This document shows positions 18,052 through 27,059 of a DNA stretch of 64,000 bases, piece after piece; within the stretch, counting starts at the first letter, position 1; the number at the start of each line of letters is the position of its first letter. A program made the translations under genes and the position numbers. The notes below the pieces were generated by a model, which was given only the letters and a program-made list of their open reading frames with translations, was not told the origin of the DNA and did no database searches. Source of the stretch: SpSt-333 sp040751955 (GTDB taxonomy: Bacteria > Bacteroidota > Ignavibacteria > UBA10030 > UBA8401); the NCBI GenBank assembly GCA_040751955.1, contig JBFMFY010000006.1:28504-92503 (forward strand). The letters are read 5' to 3'.

Positions 18052-19573
18052 AGAATACTACACGAGTAACGATGTAGATTCATCGAAGCAGATTGGCGAA
18101 CCCGGAAAATTTCCGTTCACGCGCGGAGTCTATCCGTCGATGTATCGGTCACGATTGTGGACGATGCGTCAGTATGCCGGATTCGGAACAGCGCGCCAAT
18201 CGAATGAACGGTACAACTATCTCCTCTCGCAAGGAACAACCGGTCTGTCGGTCGCTTTTGACCTTCCCACACAGATGGGGTATGATTCTGACCACACAAT
18301 GAGCGAAGGAGAAGTTGGGAAAGTCGGCGTCGCAATCGATACGCTTGCCGACATCGAGACGTTGTTTGATGGCATTGATCTTCAGAAAATTACCACCTCC
18401 ATGACGATCAATGCCACCGCTGCCATTCTTCTATGTATGTATGTGGCACTGGCAAAAAAACAAAACGCCGATCTGAAAAATATTTCCGGGACGATTCAAA
18501 ATGACATCCTGAAAGAGTACATCGCGCGGGGTACGTACATTTATCCTCCGCAGCAATCGATGCGGCTTGTAACCGATACCTTTGCCTGGTGCAGTGTGAA
18601 TCTACCGAGTTGGAATACAATTTCTATCAGCGGATATCATATCCGCGAAGCAGGTTCAACCGCTGTGCAGGAGGTTGCATTCACACTGGCGAATGCAAAG
18701 GAGTATGTCCGTGCGGCGGTGAACGCCGGATTATCTGTCGATACATTTGCACCGCGGCTCTCCTTCTTTTTCAATGCGCACAATAATTTTTTTGAAGAAG
18801 TTGCAAAGTTTCGCGCAGCCCGCAGATTGTGGGCAGCCATCATGAAAGAAGAATTCAACGCGCAGAATCCCGATTCGATGAAACTCCGGTTTCATACTCA
18901 GACCGGCGGTTCCACGCTCGCCGCACAGCAGATCGATACGAACATTCCTCGAGTGACATTGCAGGCATTGGCAGCCGTTCTTGGCGGAACTCAATCATTG
19001 CACACCAATGCAAAAGATGAAGCGCTCGCACTGCCGACCGAAGAATCGGCGCGGCTTGCACTTCGCACACAGCAGGTGATTGCGTATGAATCGGGAGTAA
19101 CCGAAACTGTCGATCCGCTTGCCGGTTCGTATTTCGTTGAATCATTGACGAATGAGATCGAAGCACGGGCAAAGGAATATCTCGCGAAGGTAGATTCGAT
19201 CGGCGGTTCCGTGCGAGCGATTGAAAAGAATTTTTTTCAGACCGAGATCGCAGAGAGCGCCTACAAATATCAGAAAGCAATTGACGAAAAGGAGAAGATC
19301 ATCGTCGGAGTCAACGAGTTTACGGTTCAGGAAACGCACACAGAAGAATTACTAAAAGTTGATGAATCGATCCGTGACGAACAAGTACGGAACCTTAAAA
19401 AGGTTAAGGCACGCCGCAACTCTGCGAATGTCTTTGCTGTGTTGTCCGGATTGAAAACAGCCGCTTTGACAAATGATAATTTGATTCCGCATATTCTTCG
19501 CGCTGTGGAAGCATACGCCTCGGTCGGTGAAATCTCGGATACGCTGAGAGAAGTGTGGGGAGTGTATGAGTAA
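18008..19573 (+). CDS. Acyl-CoA mutase (methylmalonyl-CoA mutase type) large subunit, no B12 domain
   Basis: This 521-aa protein is the catalytic TIM-barrel half of a methylmalonyl-CoA-type mutase: PFTRGVYPSMYRSRLWTMRQYAGFGTA, TGLSVAFDLPTQMGYDSDH, then FHTQTGGSTLAAQQ. It ends before any cobalamin-binding DxHxxG domain; none is visible in the sequence. This matches two-subunit mutases in which a small separate protein carries B12. That subunit is not in the window. The start chosen is ATG at 18008 (MATKKFQTDSG); a longer frame upstream reads through the small membrane gene. Its end overlaps the next gene by 8 bp. Confidence 0.88.
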   Translation: MATKKFQTDSGIPIKEYYTSNDVDSSKQIGEPGKFPFTRGVYPSMYRSRLWTMRQYAGFGTARQSNERYNYLLSQGTTGLSVAFDLPTQMGYDSDHTMSEGEVGKVGVAIDTLADIETLFDGIDLQKITTSMTINATAAILLCMYVALAKKQNADLKNISGTIQNDILKEYIARGTYIYPPQQSMRLVTDTFAWCSVNLPSWNTISISGYHIREAGSTAVQEVAFTLANAKEYVRAAVNAGLSVDTFAPRLSFFFNAHNNFFEEVAKFRAARRLWAAIMKEEFNAQNPDSMKLRFHTQTGGSTLAAQQIDTNIPRVTLQALAAVLGGTQSLHTNAKDEALALPTEESARLALRTQQVIAYESGVTETVDPLAGSYFVESLTNEIEARAKEYLAKVDSIGGSVRAIEKNFFQTEIAESAYKYQKAIDEKEKIIVGVNEFTVQETHTEELLKVDESIRDEQVRNLKKVKARRNSANVFAVLSGLKTAALTNDNLIPHILRAVEAYASVGEISDTLREVWGVYE

Positions 19574-20333
19574 AGCCAGACTCGCGGAGATAAAAAAACT
19601 CCATCAGAAAAAGTACCGGGAGGAGATGGGGTTGTATCTCATTGAAGGGTGGAAGTCTGTTGAAGAGGCATTGCATGCCCGTATCTCATTCTCAACTGTG
19701 GTGTATGATGAGCATCGGATTCCCGATCCGAAGTTACTCTCCGCTCTCAAAAAGTCGTCGGCTGAATTGATTGCTGCAAAAGCAAAAGAGATCGATTCGA
19801 TTTCCGATGCCGTCACATCGCAAGGGATCATCGCTGTTGCTCCAATCGCCGATTCCCGCGGAAAGATAGATGATGTGTTGAAAAGAGAATCTGCTCTCAT
19901 CATTGCACTGGATGGTATCGGCGATCCGGGAAATCTCGGCACGATCATCCGCACGTGCGATTGGTTTGGTGTGGATGCGCTGGTAGTTGGAAAACACTCA
20001 GTCGATCTTTACAACCCGAAAGTTGTGCGGGCAACGATGGGGTCTCTTTTTCATTTTCCGATTGTCAATGATGTTGATTTAATAACTGTTCTCACACAAA
20101 GCCACAAAGAGGGATTTTCTATCTTTTCAACCGAACTTTTGGGAAGTGATGACGTGAGAAAAACTGTATTTTCAATGAAGTCATTGATCGTCATCGGCAG
20201 CGAATCGCACGGCGTGTCGAAAGAAATTTCCCCACTGGCTGACAAAAAGATATTTATCCCGAATTTTGGCAAGGCAGAATCGCTGAATGCGGCAATCGCG
20301 TGTGCAGTGATTCTTACGAGGTTAAGATTATGA
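19566..20333 (+). CDS. TrmH/SpoU family RNA methyltransferase
   Basis: The 255-aa protein has the SpoU knot-fold methyltransferase motifs: ALDGIGDPGNLGTIIRTCDWFGVDAL, RATMGSLFHFP, VIGSESHGVSKE and FGKAESLNAAIACAVILTRL. An N-terminal RNA-substrate-binding region (residues 1-90, with LIEGWKSVEEAL) places it with the 23S rRNA 2'-O-methyltransferases of the RlmB/TsnR type. The exact RNA target cannot be told. It overlaps both neighbours by a few bases. Confidence 0.9.
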   Translation: MSKARLAEIKKLHQKKYREEMGLYLIEGWKSVEEALHARISFSTVVYDEHRIPDPKLLSALKKSSAELIAAKAKEIDSISDAVTSQGIIAVAPIADSRGKIDDVLKRESALIIALDGIGDPGNLGTIIRTCDWFGVDALVVGKHSVDLYNPKVVRATMGSLFHFPIVNDVDLITVLTQSHKEGFSIFSTELLGSDDVRKTVFSMKSLIVIGSESHGVSKEISPLADKKIFIPNFGKAESLNAAIACAVILTRLRL

Positions 20334-21262
20334 TCACGGATGTACATGGTATTACTGTCGGACATTATACTGATGAACAGAACATTACCGGCTGTACAGT
20401 CATCCTGTGTCCTCCGAATACCATGGCAAGCTGCGATGTGCGAGGAAGTTCTCCCGGATCGCGCGAACTGGCTCTTCTTGCACCGGACAAACAGATGCAG
20501 GAGATCCACGCAATTCTTTTATCGGGCGGGAGTGCATTCGGACTCGGTGCTGCAAACGGTGTGATGAAGTATCTTGTTGACAACAACATCGGCTACAAAA
20601 CGCCGTGGGCACTTGTGCCGATTGTTCCGAGTGCAATCATTTTCGATCTGAACATCGGCAGTTCCACAGTTTTTCCAACGCAGGAAAATGCTTATCAAGC
20701 ATCTGCTGGTGCATCGGCTGATTTTGAGCAGGGGAGTGTCGGTGCAGGCACCGGCGCCGTTGTTGGAAAATGGAGTGGATTTCAAAATGCGATGAAAGGA
20801 GGGATCGGGAGTGCTTCTGTCAAGATCGGTGATGTGGTTGTTGGGGCTCTGGCTGTCGTTAATTCCGTTGGCGATGTTGTCAACGCAAACGGTTCGGTCC
20901 TTGCCGGCGCACGCGTTGATGGAAAATTTTTGGGTGAATCGCAGCGGCTTCATCATTTTAACAACGAACATCTTCTTACAAGAAACACGAATACGACACT
21001 TGTCGTTGTCGCTACGAATGCCCGCTTCAATAAGATTGATACACACCGCATTGCCCAGCGGGCACACGATGGAATGTCGCGTGCAATAATTCCATGTCAT
21101 ACAACGTTCGACGGTGACGTCACATTCGCCTTATCTTGCGGCGACAAGAAAGCATCGATTGATCTGGTTGCAGAAATGGGAGCGGAAGCTACGGCATCTG
21201 CAATTCGGAACGCTGTCATATATGCAAAAGCAAGAGGCGGAGTCTCCGGCATTTCCAAATAA
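20330..21262 (+). CDS. P1 family peptidase (S58, DmpA-like)
   Basis: The 310-aa product is an N-terminal-nucleophile-type peptidase of family S58. It starts MITDVHGITVGHYTDEQNITGCTVIL and has the conserved blocks DVRGSSPGSREL, LLSGGSAFGL-AANGVM, GSVGAGTGAVVGKW and VVGALAVVNSVGDVV. Members process themselves into two chains and cleave N-terminal residues, often with D- or beta-amino-acid specificity; the substrate here is unknown. The ATG overlaps the preceding TGA by 4 bp, so a longer reading frame to 20300 is not needed. Confidence 0.9.
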   Translation: MITDVHGITVGHYTDEQNITGCTVILCPPNTMASCDVRGSSPGSRELALLAPDKQMQEIHAILLSGGSAFGLGAANGVMKYLVDNNIGYKTPWALVPIVPSAIIFDLNIGSSTVFPTQENAYQASAGASADFEQGSVGAGTGAVVGKWSGFQNAMKGGIGSASVKIGDVVVGALAVVNSVGDVVNANGSVLAGARVDGKFLGESQRLHHFNNEHLLTRNTNTTLVVVATNARFNKIDTHRIAQRAHDGMSRAIIPCHTTFDGDVTFALSCGDKKASIDLVAEMGAEATASAIRNAVIYAKARGGVSGISK

Positions 21263-21299
21263 TCTTTGTATTTTCACCATTTAATTTCAATATTCGTTC

Positions 21300-22121
21300 G
21301 TGTTAAAATCATTGCCGAAACGTGCCGTAAGCCTTCCCCGTGCGCTTTCCAAATTGGGATATTGCTCACGCAGTCAGGCGGAAAAGTTAGTTGCTGCGGG
21401 GAATGTTTCGGTAAATGGAAGAGTGGTTCGTTCTGCATCGTTCCGCGTCGATCCTTCAATTGACAACATCGAAATTGACGGTACGAGAGTCGGGAAGAAG
21501 AAAGAGTTTGTCTATTTGTTATTCAACAAGCCGGTCGGTGTCGTTACGTCACGGAGTGATGAACGGGGAAGAAAGACTGTATATGATTTCATTGAGGGGA
21601 AAAATTTGGAGGGTTCAAGTTTCAAGGTTCAGGTTTCAGGTGTAAAGCAATTGCCGGGGGGAGTCCATCTTTTCCCTGTAGGAAGGTTGGATAAAGATAC
21701 ATCCGGTGCGCTGCTCATAACCAATGACTCGCAGTTGGGAGAAAAACTAACCAATCCGAATTCCAAAATTCCGAAGACGTACGAAGTTGTATGCAGCGGA
21801 ATTCTGGGAAACAGAGAAGTTAAAATTTTATCTGCCGGCGTTGTCTTGAACGATGGATATAAAACGCTTCCGGCAACAATAAAAATTCTTTCAACTTCAA
21901 GTGTAGAGACGGTTTGCGAAATTACAATCATTGAAGGAAAAAACAGACAAATCAGAAGAATGTTTGAAGTGGTCGAGCATCCGGTTATTGCTTTGAAAAG
22001 AATTTCAATTGGTTCGTTATTACTTGGTGATTTAAAAGATGGAACACTAAAGCATTTAAAAGACGAAGAAATTAAATTATTGAAAGAAGAAAGTGCCAAA
22101 CATCGTTTGCAACATCATTGA
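21300..22121 (+). CDS. RsuA/RluB-type pseudouridine synthase with a heptamer-repeat insertion
   Basis: This 273-aa enzyme isomerises uridine in rRNA. It has an N-terminal S4 domain (LPRALSKLGYCSRSQAEKLVAAGNVSVNG), LLFNKPVGVVTS, the catalytic GRLDKDTSGALL motif, and GKNRQIRRMFE. Between the first core strand and the catalytic loop (about residues 103-120) it carries extra residues encoded by four 7-bp repeats at 21614-21641. The start is GTG at 21300; rsuA-like length is 230-290. It overlaps the Nudix gene by 29 bp. Confidence 0.9.
   Translation: MLKSLPKRAVSLPRALSKLGYCSRSQAEKLVAAGNVSVNGRVVRSASFRVDPSIDNIEIDGTRVGKKKEFVYLLFNKPVGVVTSRSDERGRKTVYDFIEGKNLEGSSFKVQVSGVKQLPGGVHLFPVGRLDKDTSGALLITNDSQLGEKLTNPNSKIPKTYEVVCSGILGNREVKILSAGVVLNDGYKTLPATIKILSTSSVETVCEITIIEGKNRQIRRMFEVVEHPVIALKRISIGSLLLGDLKDGTLKHLKDEEIKLLKEESAKHRLQHH
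21614..21641 (+). repeat. Four tandem heptamers (TTCAAGT, TTCAAGG, TTCAGGT, TTCAGGT) inside a gene
   Basis: Four consecutive 7-bp units of the form TTCARGK lie inside the pseudouridine synthase coding sequence. They read in frame as part of an insertion not expected from the family. Because 7 is not a multiple of 3, gain or loss of a unit would shift the frame. Confidence 0.75.
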
Positions 22122-22560
22122 AGTCTGTATCTTCTCATTTGAAAACAAAGAGCCGTTGTATCTTATGCTACGCCGCTCAAAGTCAGAAAAATTGTATCCC
22201 GATGCATGGCAGATTGTAACCGGTTCAATAGAAGCGGGAGAAACCGCGTTGCAGGGAGCGTTACGTGAACTGAAGGAAGAAACCGGATATACACCGAAAA
22301 AATTCTGGATCGTGCCGCATGTGAACACGTTCTTTTCCGTGAATCACGATACGTTGAATCACACGGTTGTCTTCGCCGCTCAGGTCCCCCGGAAAACAGA
22401 TCTGCAACTCTCGCACGAGCATTATCAGCATCTCTGGTGTACAATCGACAAGGCAAAAGAGTTGTGCGTGTGGCCCGGACAGAAGGATGCATTGCAAATC
22501 GTACACGACTATATAGTTCGCGGTTCCAAAGCAGCTGATTTTTCCGAGATCATACTGTGA
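22093..22560 (+). CDS. Nudix hydrolase
   Basis: This 155-aa protein has a complete Nudix box, GSIEAGETALQGALRELKEETGY, matching GX5EX7REUXEEXGU. The context LMLRRSKSEKLYPDAWQIVTG resembles dihydroneopterin triphosphate or 8-oxo-dGTP hydrolases; the substrate cannot be fixed. It starts with GTG (22093) within the end of the pseudouridine synthase gene and overlaps the next gene by 4 bp. Confidence 0.92.
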   Translation: MPNIVCNIIEVCIFSFENKEPLYLMLRRSKSEKLYPDAWQIVTGSIEAGETALQGALRELKEETGYTPKKFWIVPHVNTFFSVNHDTLNHTVVFAAQVPRKTDLQLSHEHYQHLWCTIDKAKELCVWPGQKDALQIVHDYIVRGSKAADFSEIIL

Positions 22561-24230
22561 AGTTTTTTGTCTTCATATTATTTCTCCTTCACGTTCTTCT
22601 TGCCCAACTTCCGGAAACATCCTATCCTGTTACAGCAATAGATCCGAAAAATATGCGTGATTATCCCGGCGGCAGAGGCGAGCACCAACTCATTGTTTAT
22701 ACTTCCGCCTATGGCAAACCGACTACCGGGACAAACCAATGGGGGATCGAAGCAACAGTTAAAGATAGTATCGTCATTAAGGTTGGCGGGAACAATTCTC
22801 CGATACATACCGGAGAATATATCCTTTCCGGACACGGTCGCGCACGGATATTTCTCACCAACAATGTACGCATCGGTTCCAAAATATTGTTGATGGACTC
22901 AATGGTAACGGTGACGTTCGATCTTGAGTCGTTCAAGATTTACACCGGCATGCGGCAGAAAGAATTGAAACAGAAGTACGAAAAGATCCGCTCATATCTC
23001 TCGAATGATGAACTGTCGGCGCTCGGAAAGATCATCGATACGCTCAACGTGATTCGGGGAGATGCTGCGGTGGGGGTTAACGTCGTGGTTGATTCAGCAT
23101 TGTACGAACAGGGAATGAGGCTGCTCGACGAAGTGGAATACCGGATTACGACCTCTCCTGCGATCGAAGGACGGGGTGTCTGGCATCGTCCAAAAGAGAA
23201 AACGCGCGGGGAGATCACATCGCTCATGAAAAAGTATTCGGATGCCGGATTCAACATGATGTTTGTGGAAACGATCTGGAACGGCGAAACGATCTATCCC
23301 GGATTTATTGCCCGGCAGAAAACAGAATTTACAGGTTTCGATCCGCTTCGGGTTTTCATCGATGAGGGGAGAAAATACGGGATCGACGTTCATGCGTGGA
23401 TTCATACTTTCTTTATCGGTGTTGCTTCAACAGCAAACGATTCTGCCTCTCATTTCCTTCTTCAACAGCATCCCGACTGGCAGTTGATAAAACGAAACGG
23501 CGAAAAAATCTCCAAAGCGGAACCGGGATACATATTTCTGAATCCTGCACTCCCGGCTGTGCAGGAGTATGCCGCGTCATTGTACAAAGAGGTGCGAACA
23601 TTGTATCCCGATATTGCCGGTCTTCAAATGGATTATATTCGGTACCCGATCAACGTACCTCTGGAAGAATCGTCGGATTACAGCGAATACTCCCGGGCGG
23701 AATTCAAAAAAATTTCCGGTGTCGATCCGATGGAGATAAATCCGTCCGATTATCCGGACCATTGGGTTCAATGGCAGAAGTGGCGTGAGGAAGTGATTAC
23801 TGATTTTGTAAAAAAGATCCGCTGGGAAAATCCGGAAGTGCTTTTATCAGCGGACATTTTTCCCGATATTGAGGAGGCGACAAAAGCGAAGTTGCAGGAT
23901 TGGAGGGAATGGGCGAACCGGGGATATGTCAATGTGCTCGTTCCGATGGCATATTCAACAAATGCGGATTGGGTCGGCGAAACACTAATAAAAGTCCGAG
24001 CAATCGTCGGAGATCAGCATCCGCTCTATGCTGGCATCGCACCATACTTGCAATTGACACCGTTGAATCTTTTACAGCAGATAGAAAAATGCCGTGAAGT
24101 AAATATGCAGGGGATAATTCTGTTTGCCTCTCACAATCTTAGTGATGAACAGCTTCGTTTGCTGGCTATCGGACCGTTCAGGACAAAAGCCCATCCGCCT
24201 CAATTGATCCATAAATCTCAAAAACCATAA
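22557..24230 (+). CDS. Family-10-like glycosyl hydrolase (GHL10/DUF187), secreted
   Basis: The 557-aa product begins with a signal peptide (KFFVFILFLLHVLLAQ) after a GTG start that overlaps the Nudix stop. Residues 1-200 form an N-terminal region with a KLL-like repeat-free beta part and a helical linker. Residues 205-540 are the TIM-barrel GHL10 domain: GRGVWHRPKEKTRGEI, AGFNMMFVETIWNG, GIDVHAWIHTFF, GLQMDYIRYP and LLSADIFPD. Homologues are thought to act on peptidoglycan or other polysaccharides; activity here is unproven. Confidence 0.8.
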   Translation: MKFFVFILFLLHVLLAQLPETSYPVTAIDPKNMRDYPGGRGEHQLIVYTSAYGKPTTGTNQWGIEATVKDSIVIKVGGNNSPIHTGEYILSGHGRARIFLTNNVRIGSKILLMDSMVTVTFDLESFKIYTGMRQKELKQKYEKIRSYLSNDELSALGKIIDTLNVIRGDAAVGVNVVVDSALYEQGMRLLDEVEYRITTSPAIEGRGVWHRPKEKTRGEITSLMKKYSDAGFNMMFVETIWNGETIYPGFIARQKTEFTGFDPLRVFIDEGRKYGIDVHAWIHTFFIGVASTANDSASHFLLQQHPDWQLIKRNGEKISKAEPGYIFLNPALPAVQEYAASLYKEVRTLYPDIAGLQMDYIRYPINVPLEESSDYSEYSRAEFKKISGVDPMEINPSDYPDHWVQWQKWREEVITDFVKKIRWENPEVLLSADIFPDIEEATKAKLQDWREWANRGYVNVLVPMAYSTNADWVGETLIKVRAIVGDQHPLYAGIAPYLQLTPLNLLQQIEKCREVNMQGIILFASHNLSDEQLRLLAIGPFRTKAHPPQLIHKSQKP

Positions 24231-24239
24231 GGAGTATCA

Positions 24240-25151
24240 GTGAGTCTTTTAGTTGTTGGTTCTGTTGCTATTGATGATATTGAAACGCCGTTTGGGAAAG
24301 CGGAAAATGTTCTCGGCGGTTCTGCAGTTTACATTGCTGTAGCCGCCAGTTATTTCACACCCAACGTACGATTGGTTGGCGTTGTTGGGGGCGACTATCC
24401 GCAGGAAGCGATCGCCTTTTTAAAAGAACGACATATCGATCTTGAAGGCTTGGAGATTATAAAGGAAGGGAAAACCTTCCACTGGACTGGGCGGTATCAT
24501 TACGACCTGAACAATCGCGACACGCTTGCGTTGAACTTGAACGTCTTCGAGAAATTCAATCCTAAAATTCCAGACTCATATAAAAAATCAAAATACATCT
24601 GCCTCGGTAATATCGATCCGGCGTTGCAGCGCCGCGTGCTTGAACAAGTGGAGAAACCGAAACTCGTCGTCGGAGATACAATGAATTTTTGGATCGACAC
24701 GAAACGGGATGAACTTGTCAAAACAATCCCGATGTTCGATGCGTTCATTCTGAACGATTCTGAAGCGCGTCTTCTTAGCAGTGAGCCGAATCTGCTGCGG
24801 GCGGCACGCAAAATACGTGAAATGGGTGCAAAGACCTTGATCATAAAAAAAGGGGAGCATGGCGCTTTGTTGTTCCACGAAGATCAGATCTTTTCCGCGC
24901 CGGCATATCCTCTAGAAGATATTTTTGACCCGACCGGAGCGGGGGATACATTTGCTGCGGGATTCACAGCATGGCTGGCAAAGACGGAAGATCTATCCCA
25001 CGAGAACTTTAAACGCGCGGTCATTTATGGAAGTACGATGGCATCGTTCTGCGTTGAGAAGGTTTCGGTGGATGGGCTGCGGGATCTATCCTATTTGAAA
25101 ATACAAGACCGGTTCCGTGAGTTTAAAGAGTTGTCACGATTTGAAGAGTAG
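24240..25151 (+). CDS. PfkB family sugar/nucleoside kinase
   Basis: The 303-aa ribokinase-fold protein has the PfkB signatures: an N-terminal glycine pair (VLGGSAVYIAVAASYF) and the C-terminal anion-hole and catalytic base motif DPTGAGDTFAAGF. LNDSEARLL is the usual middle motif. The start is GTG with AAGGAG upstream. The substrate is uncertain. mtnA lies next to it, across a terminator. A hairpin terminator follows at 25180-25209. Confidence 0.87.
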   Translation: MSLLVVGSVAIDDIETPFGKAENVLGGSAVYIAVAASYFTPNVRLVGVVGGDYPQEAIAFLKERHIDLEGLEIIKEGKTFHWTGRYHYDLNNRDTLALNLNVFEKFNPKIPDSYKKSKYICLGNIDPALQRRVLEQVEKPKLVVGDTMNFWIDTKRDELVKTIPMFDAFILNDSEARLLSSEPNLLRAARKIREMGAKTLIIKKGEHGALLFHEDQIFSAPAYPLEDIFDPTGAGDTFAAGFTAWLAKTEDLSHENFKRAVIYGSTMASFCVEKVSVDGLRDLSYLKIQDRFREFKELSRFEE

Positions 25152-25179
25152 TCATTCACAACCGTGTTTCACTATTTCA

Positions 25180-25209
25180 CTCCCGCCGATGCGGGAGTTT
25201 GATTTTTTG
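25180..25209 (+). terminator. Rho-independent terminator after the PfkB kinase gene
   Basis: CTCCCGC (25180-25186), loop CGAT, GCGGGAG (25191-25197), then TTTGATTTTTT. The stem is 7 bp with four G-C-rich pairs and a T-rich tail, and it lies 29 bp after the stop and before mtnA. Confidence 0.8.
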
Positions 25210-25218
25210 GAACAATAA

Positions 25219-26256
25219 ATGATACAATCAATCGAATGGCTCGGCGATAAAGTACGGTTTCTTGACCAGACCGAACTGCCGAATCGCGAAGTCTATATTG
25301 AAACTGGGGAGATCGCAGTACTGGCAGAGGCAATCGTCACGCTGAAACTCCGCGGCGCCCCTCTGATCGGAATTTCCGCTGCGTACGGAGTGCTGCTCGG
25401 TCTTCTCCGTCATAAAGACTCTTCTGTCGAAATATTTCTTGAACATTTTCAAAACTCCGTTGAACTGCTGGAAAAAACAAGACCGACGGCGAAGAATCTT
25501 TTTTGGGCGTTGGAACGAATGCAGAATACTGCTCGTCTAAACACAACGAACGGTTCGAAAATGCTCTTTGACATACTGGAATCTGAAGCGCGGTCAATCC
25601 ATGACGAAGACAGGCGGATGTGCGACTCGATGGGCTTCTACGGCGCTCAATTAATTGAAGATGGAGCAACAGTTCTGACGCACTGCAATTCAGGATCTCT
25701 TGCTACGGGAGGGATTGGTACAGCACTTGGTGTAATAAAGACTGCACACCGTTCGGGTAAAAAGATTTCTGTCTTTGTGGATGAGACAAGACCGTTATTA
25801 CAAGGCGCACGGTTGACGATGTGGGAATTGCAGAAGGAAAATATTCCTTCGACACTCATCACAGATAACGCTGCTGCGTGGACGATCAAGCAGAAGAATA
25901 TTGATGCCATCATTGTCGGGGCGGACAGAGTTGTTGCCAACGGCGATACAGCAAATAAGATTGGTACGTACAACCTTGCAGTCCTGGCAAAAGAAAACGG
26001 CATTCCTTTTTATATCGTTATCCCGACTTCGACGATTGATCTTTCTTTGACGATGGGAAACGATATTGCAATCGAAGAACGGAGTGCCGATGAAGTTGTT
26101 TTCTTCAGTGGAATTCCGACAGCACCGGCGGGAACGAAAGTATTTTCTCCTGCTTTCGATGTGACGCCGCATGAATATATTTCGGCGATCATAACGGAAA
26201 AAGGGGTTCACCGTCCGCCGTACGGCAGATCGTTGAAAGCAGCGGTGATGTCATGA
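25219..26256 (+). CDS. mtnA: S-methyl-5-thioribose-1-phosphate isomerase
   Basis: This 345-aa aldose-ketose isomerase of the eIF2B-related family acts in methionine salvage. Motifs: LRGAPLIGISAAYG, RPTAKNLFWALERM, THCNSGSLATGG-GTALGVI, VDETRPLLQGARLT, the catalytic region VGADRVVANGDTANKIGTY, and FDVTPHEYIS near the end. Other salvage genes (mtnB, mtnK/mtnP) are not in the window. It overlaps recO by 4 bp. Confidence 0.93.
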   Translation: MIQSIEWLGDKVRFLDQTELPNREVYIETGEIAVLAEAIVTLKLRGAPLIGISAAYGVLLGLLRHKDSSVEIFLEHFQNSVELLEKTRPTAKNLFWALERMQNTARLNTTNGSKMLFDILESEARSIHDEDRRMCDSMGFYGAQLIEDGATVLTHCNSGSLATGGIGTALGVIKTAHRSGKKISVFVDETRPLLQGARLTMWELQKENIPSTLITDNAAAWTIKQKNIDAIIVGADRVVANGDTANKIGTYNLAVLAKENGIPFYIVIPTSTIDLSLTMGNDIAIEERSADEVVFFSGIPTAPAGTKVFSPAFDVTPHEYISAIITEKGVHRPPYGRSLKAAVMS

Positions 26257-27020
26257 TTGTTGAAACGGAAGGAGTTGTCCTTCATGCGATGGATTTTCGC
26301 GACACCAGCAAGATTGTCACGGTGTACACGAAAAAATTCGGGAAGGTTAAAGTTATTGCAAAAGGAGTGAGGAGCCGGAAGAATAAATTCGGTTCTTCTC
26401 TCGAGCCGATGACGATCGCATTGCTCGTTTTCTATAAAAAAGAACAGAAAGATTTACATCTTCTATCCAAGAGCGAGATCGCGGTTGTTCTGAACAACGT
26501 GCAGATGAGTCCGGACAGGATATTTACGGGGCTTGCGCTCATCGAACTGATAACGATGGTGATGCACGATGAAGAAGAGAATGCTAAAGTGTACGAGTTG
26601 CTCGTTCGGTCGTTACAAGCGGTCAATCAAACGGAAAAGAATCATATAAATATACTTTTGTCATTCATGGTAAAATTATTCGGAGAGTTGGGCTTTGGCA
26701 TGGATCTTGGAGAATGTTCGGTGTGCCGGAAAGGGGTCGATGTGCTGAATGTTCCTTATCTCTTCCTTCGGCTCTCCGACGGAAAGATAACATGTTCAAA
26801 TTGCGCCGACGCACAGCATTCAGGTGGAACGAAAATCAACAACGGGCTGTGGAAGTCCCTTTACTTTCTTCAAACAGGTGACGTCGAAAAATCGGCAACG
26901 CTGACGTTGTCATCTGCTGCCAAAAACGATCTCATTGCAACATTGGAATCGTATCTTCGTTATCATGTTGAAGGTTCCAGAACTTTGAAATCTCTTTCAA
27001 TGTTATACTCGACACAATAA
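26253..27020 (+). CDS. recO: DNA repair protein RecO
   Basis: This 255-aa protein mediates RecA loading with RecF/RecR. It starts with the OB-fold region (TEGVVLHAMDFRDTSKIVTVYTKKFGKVKVIAKG-R). The C-terminal part has a four-cysteine zinc site (CSVC, later CSNC), as in many Gram-positive and FCB RecO proteins. Length is normal. It overlaps the mtnA stop by 4 bp. Confidence 0.92.
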   Translation: MIVETEGVVLHAMDFRDTSKIVTVYTKKFGKVKVIAKGVRSRKNKFGSSLEPMTIALLVFYKKEQKDLHLLSKSEIAVVLNNVQMSPDRIFTGLALIELITMVMHDEEENAKVYELLVRSLQAVNQTEKNHINILLSFMVKLFGELGFGMDLGECSVCRKGVDVLNVPYLFLRLSDGKITCSNCADAQHSGGTKINNGLWKSLYFLQTGDVEKSATLTLSSAAKNDLIATLESYLRYHVEGSRTLKSLSMLYSTQ

Positions 27021-27059
27021 GAACTTGTATTCTGAAAAATTAAAAGGAGAAACAATCGT

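Noticed and set aside
18008..19573. Truncated or broken methylmalonyl-CoA mutase
   Set aside because: The catalytic half is complete and ends in family-like sequence; separate B12 subunits are well known, so this is not a pseudogene.
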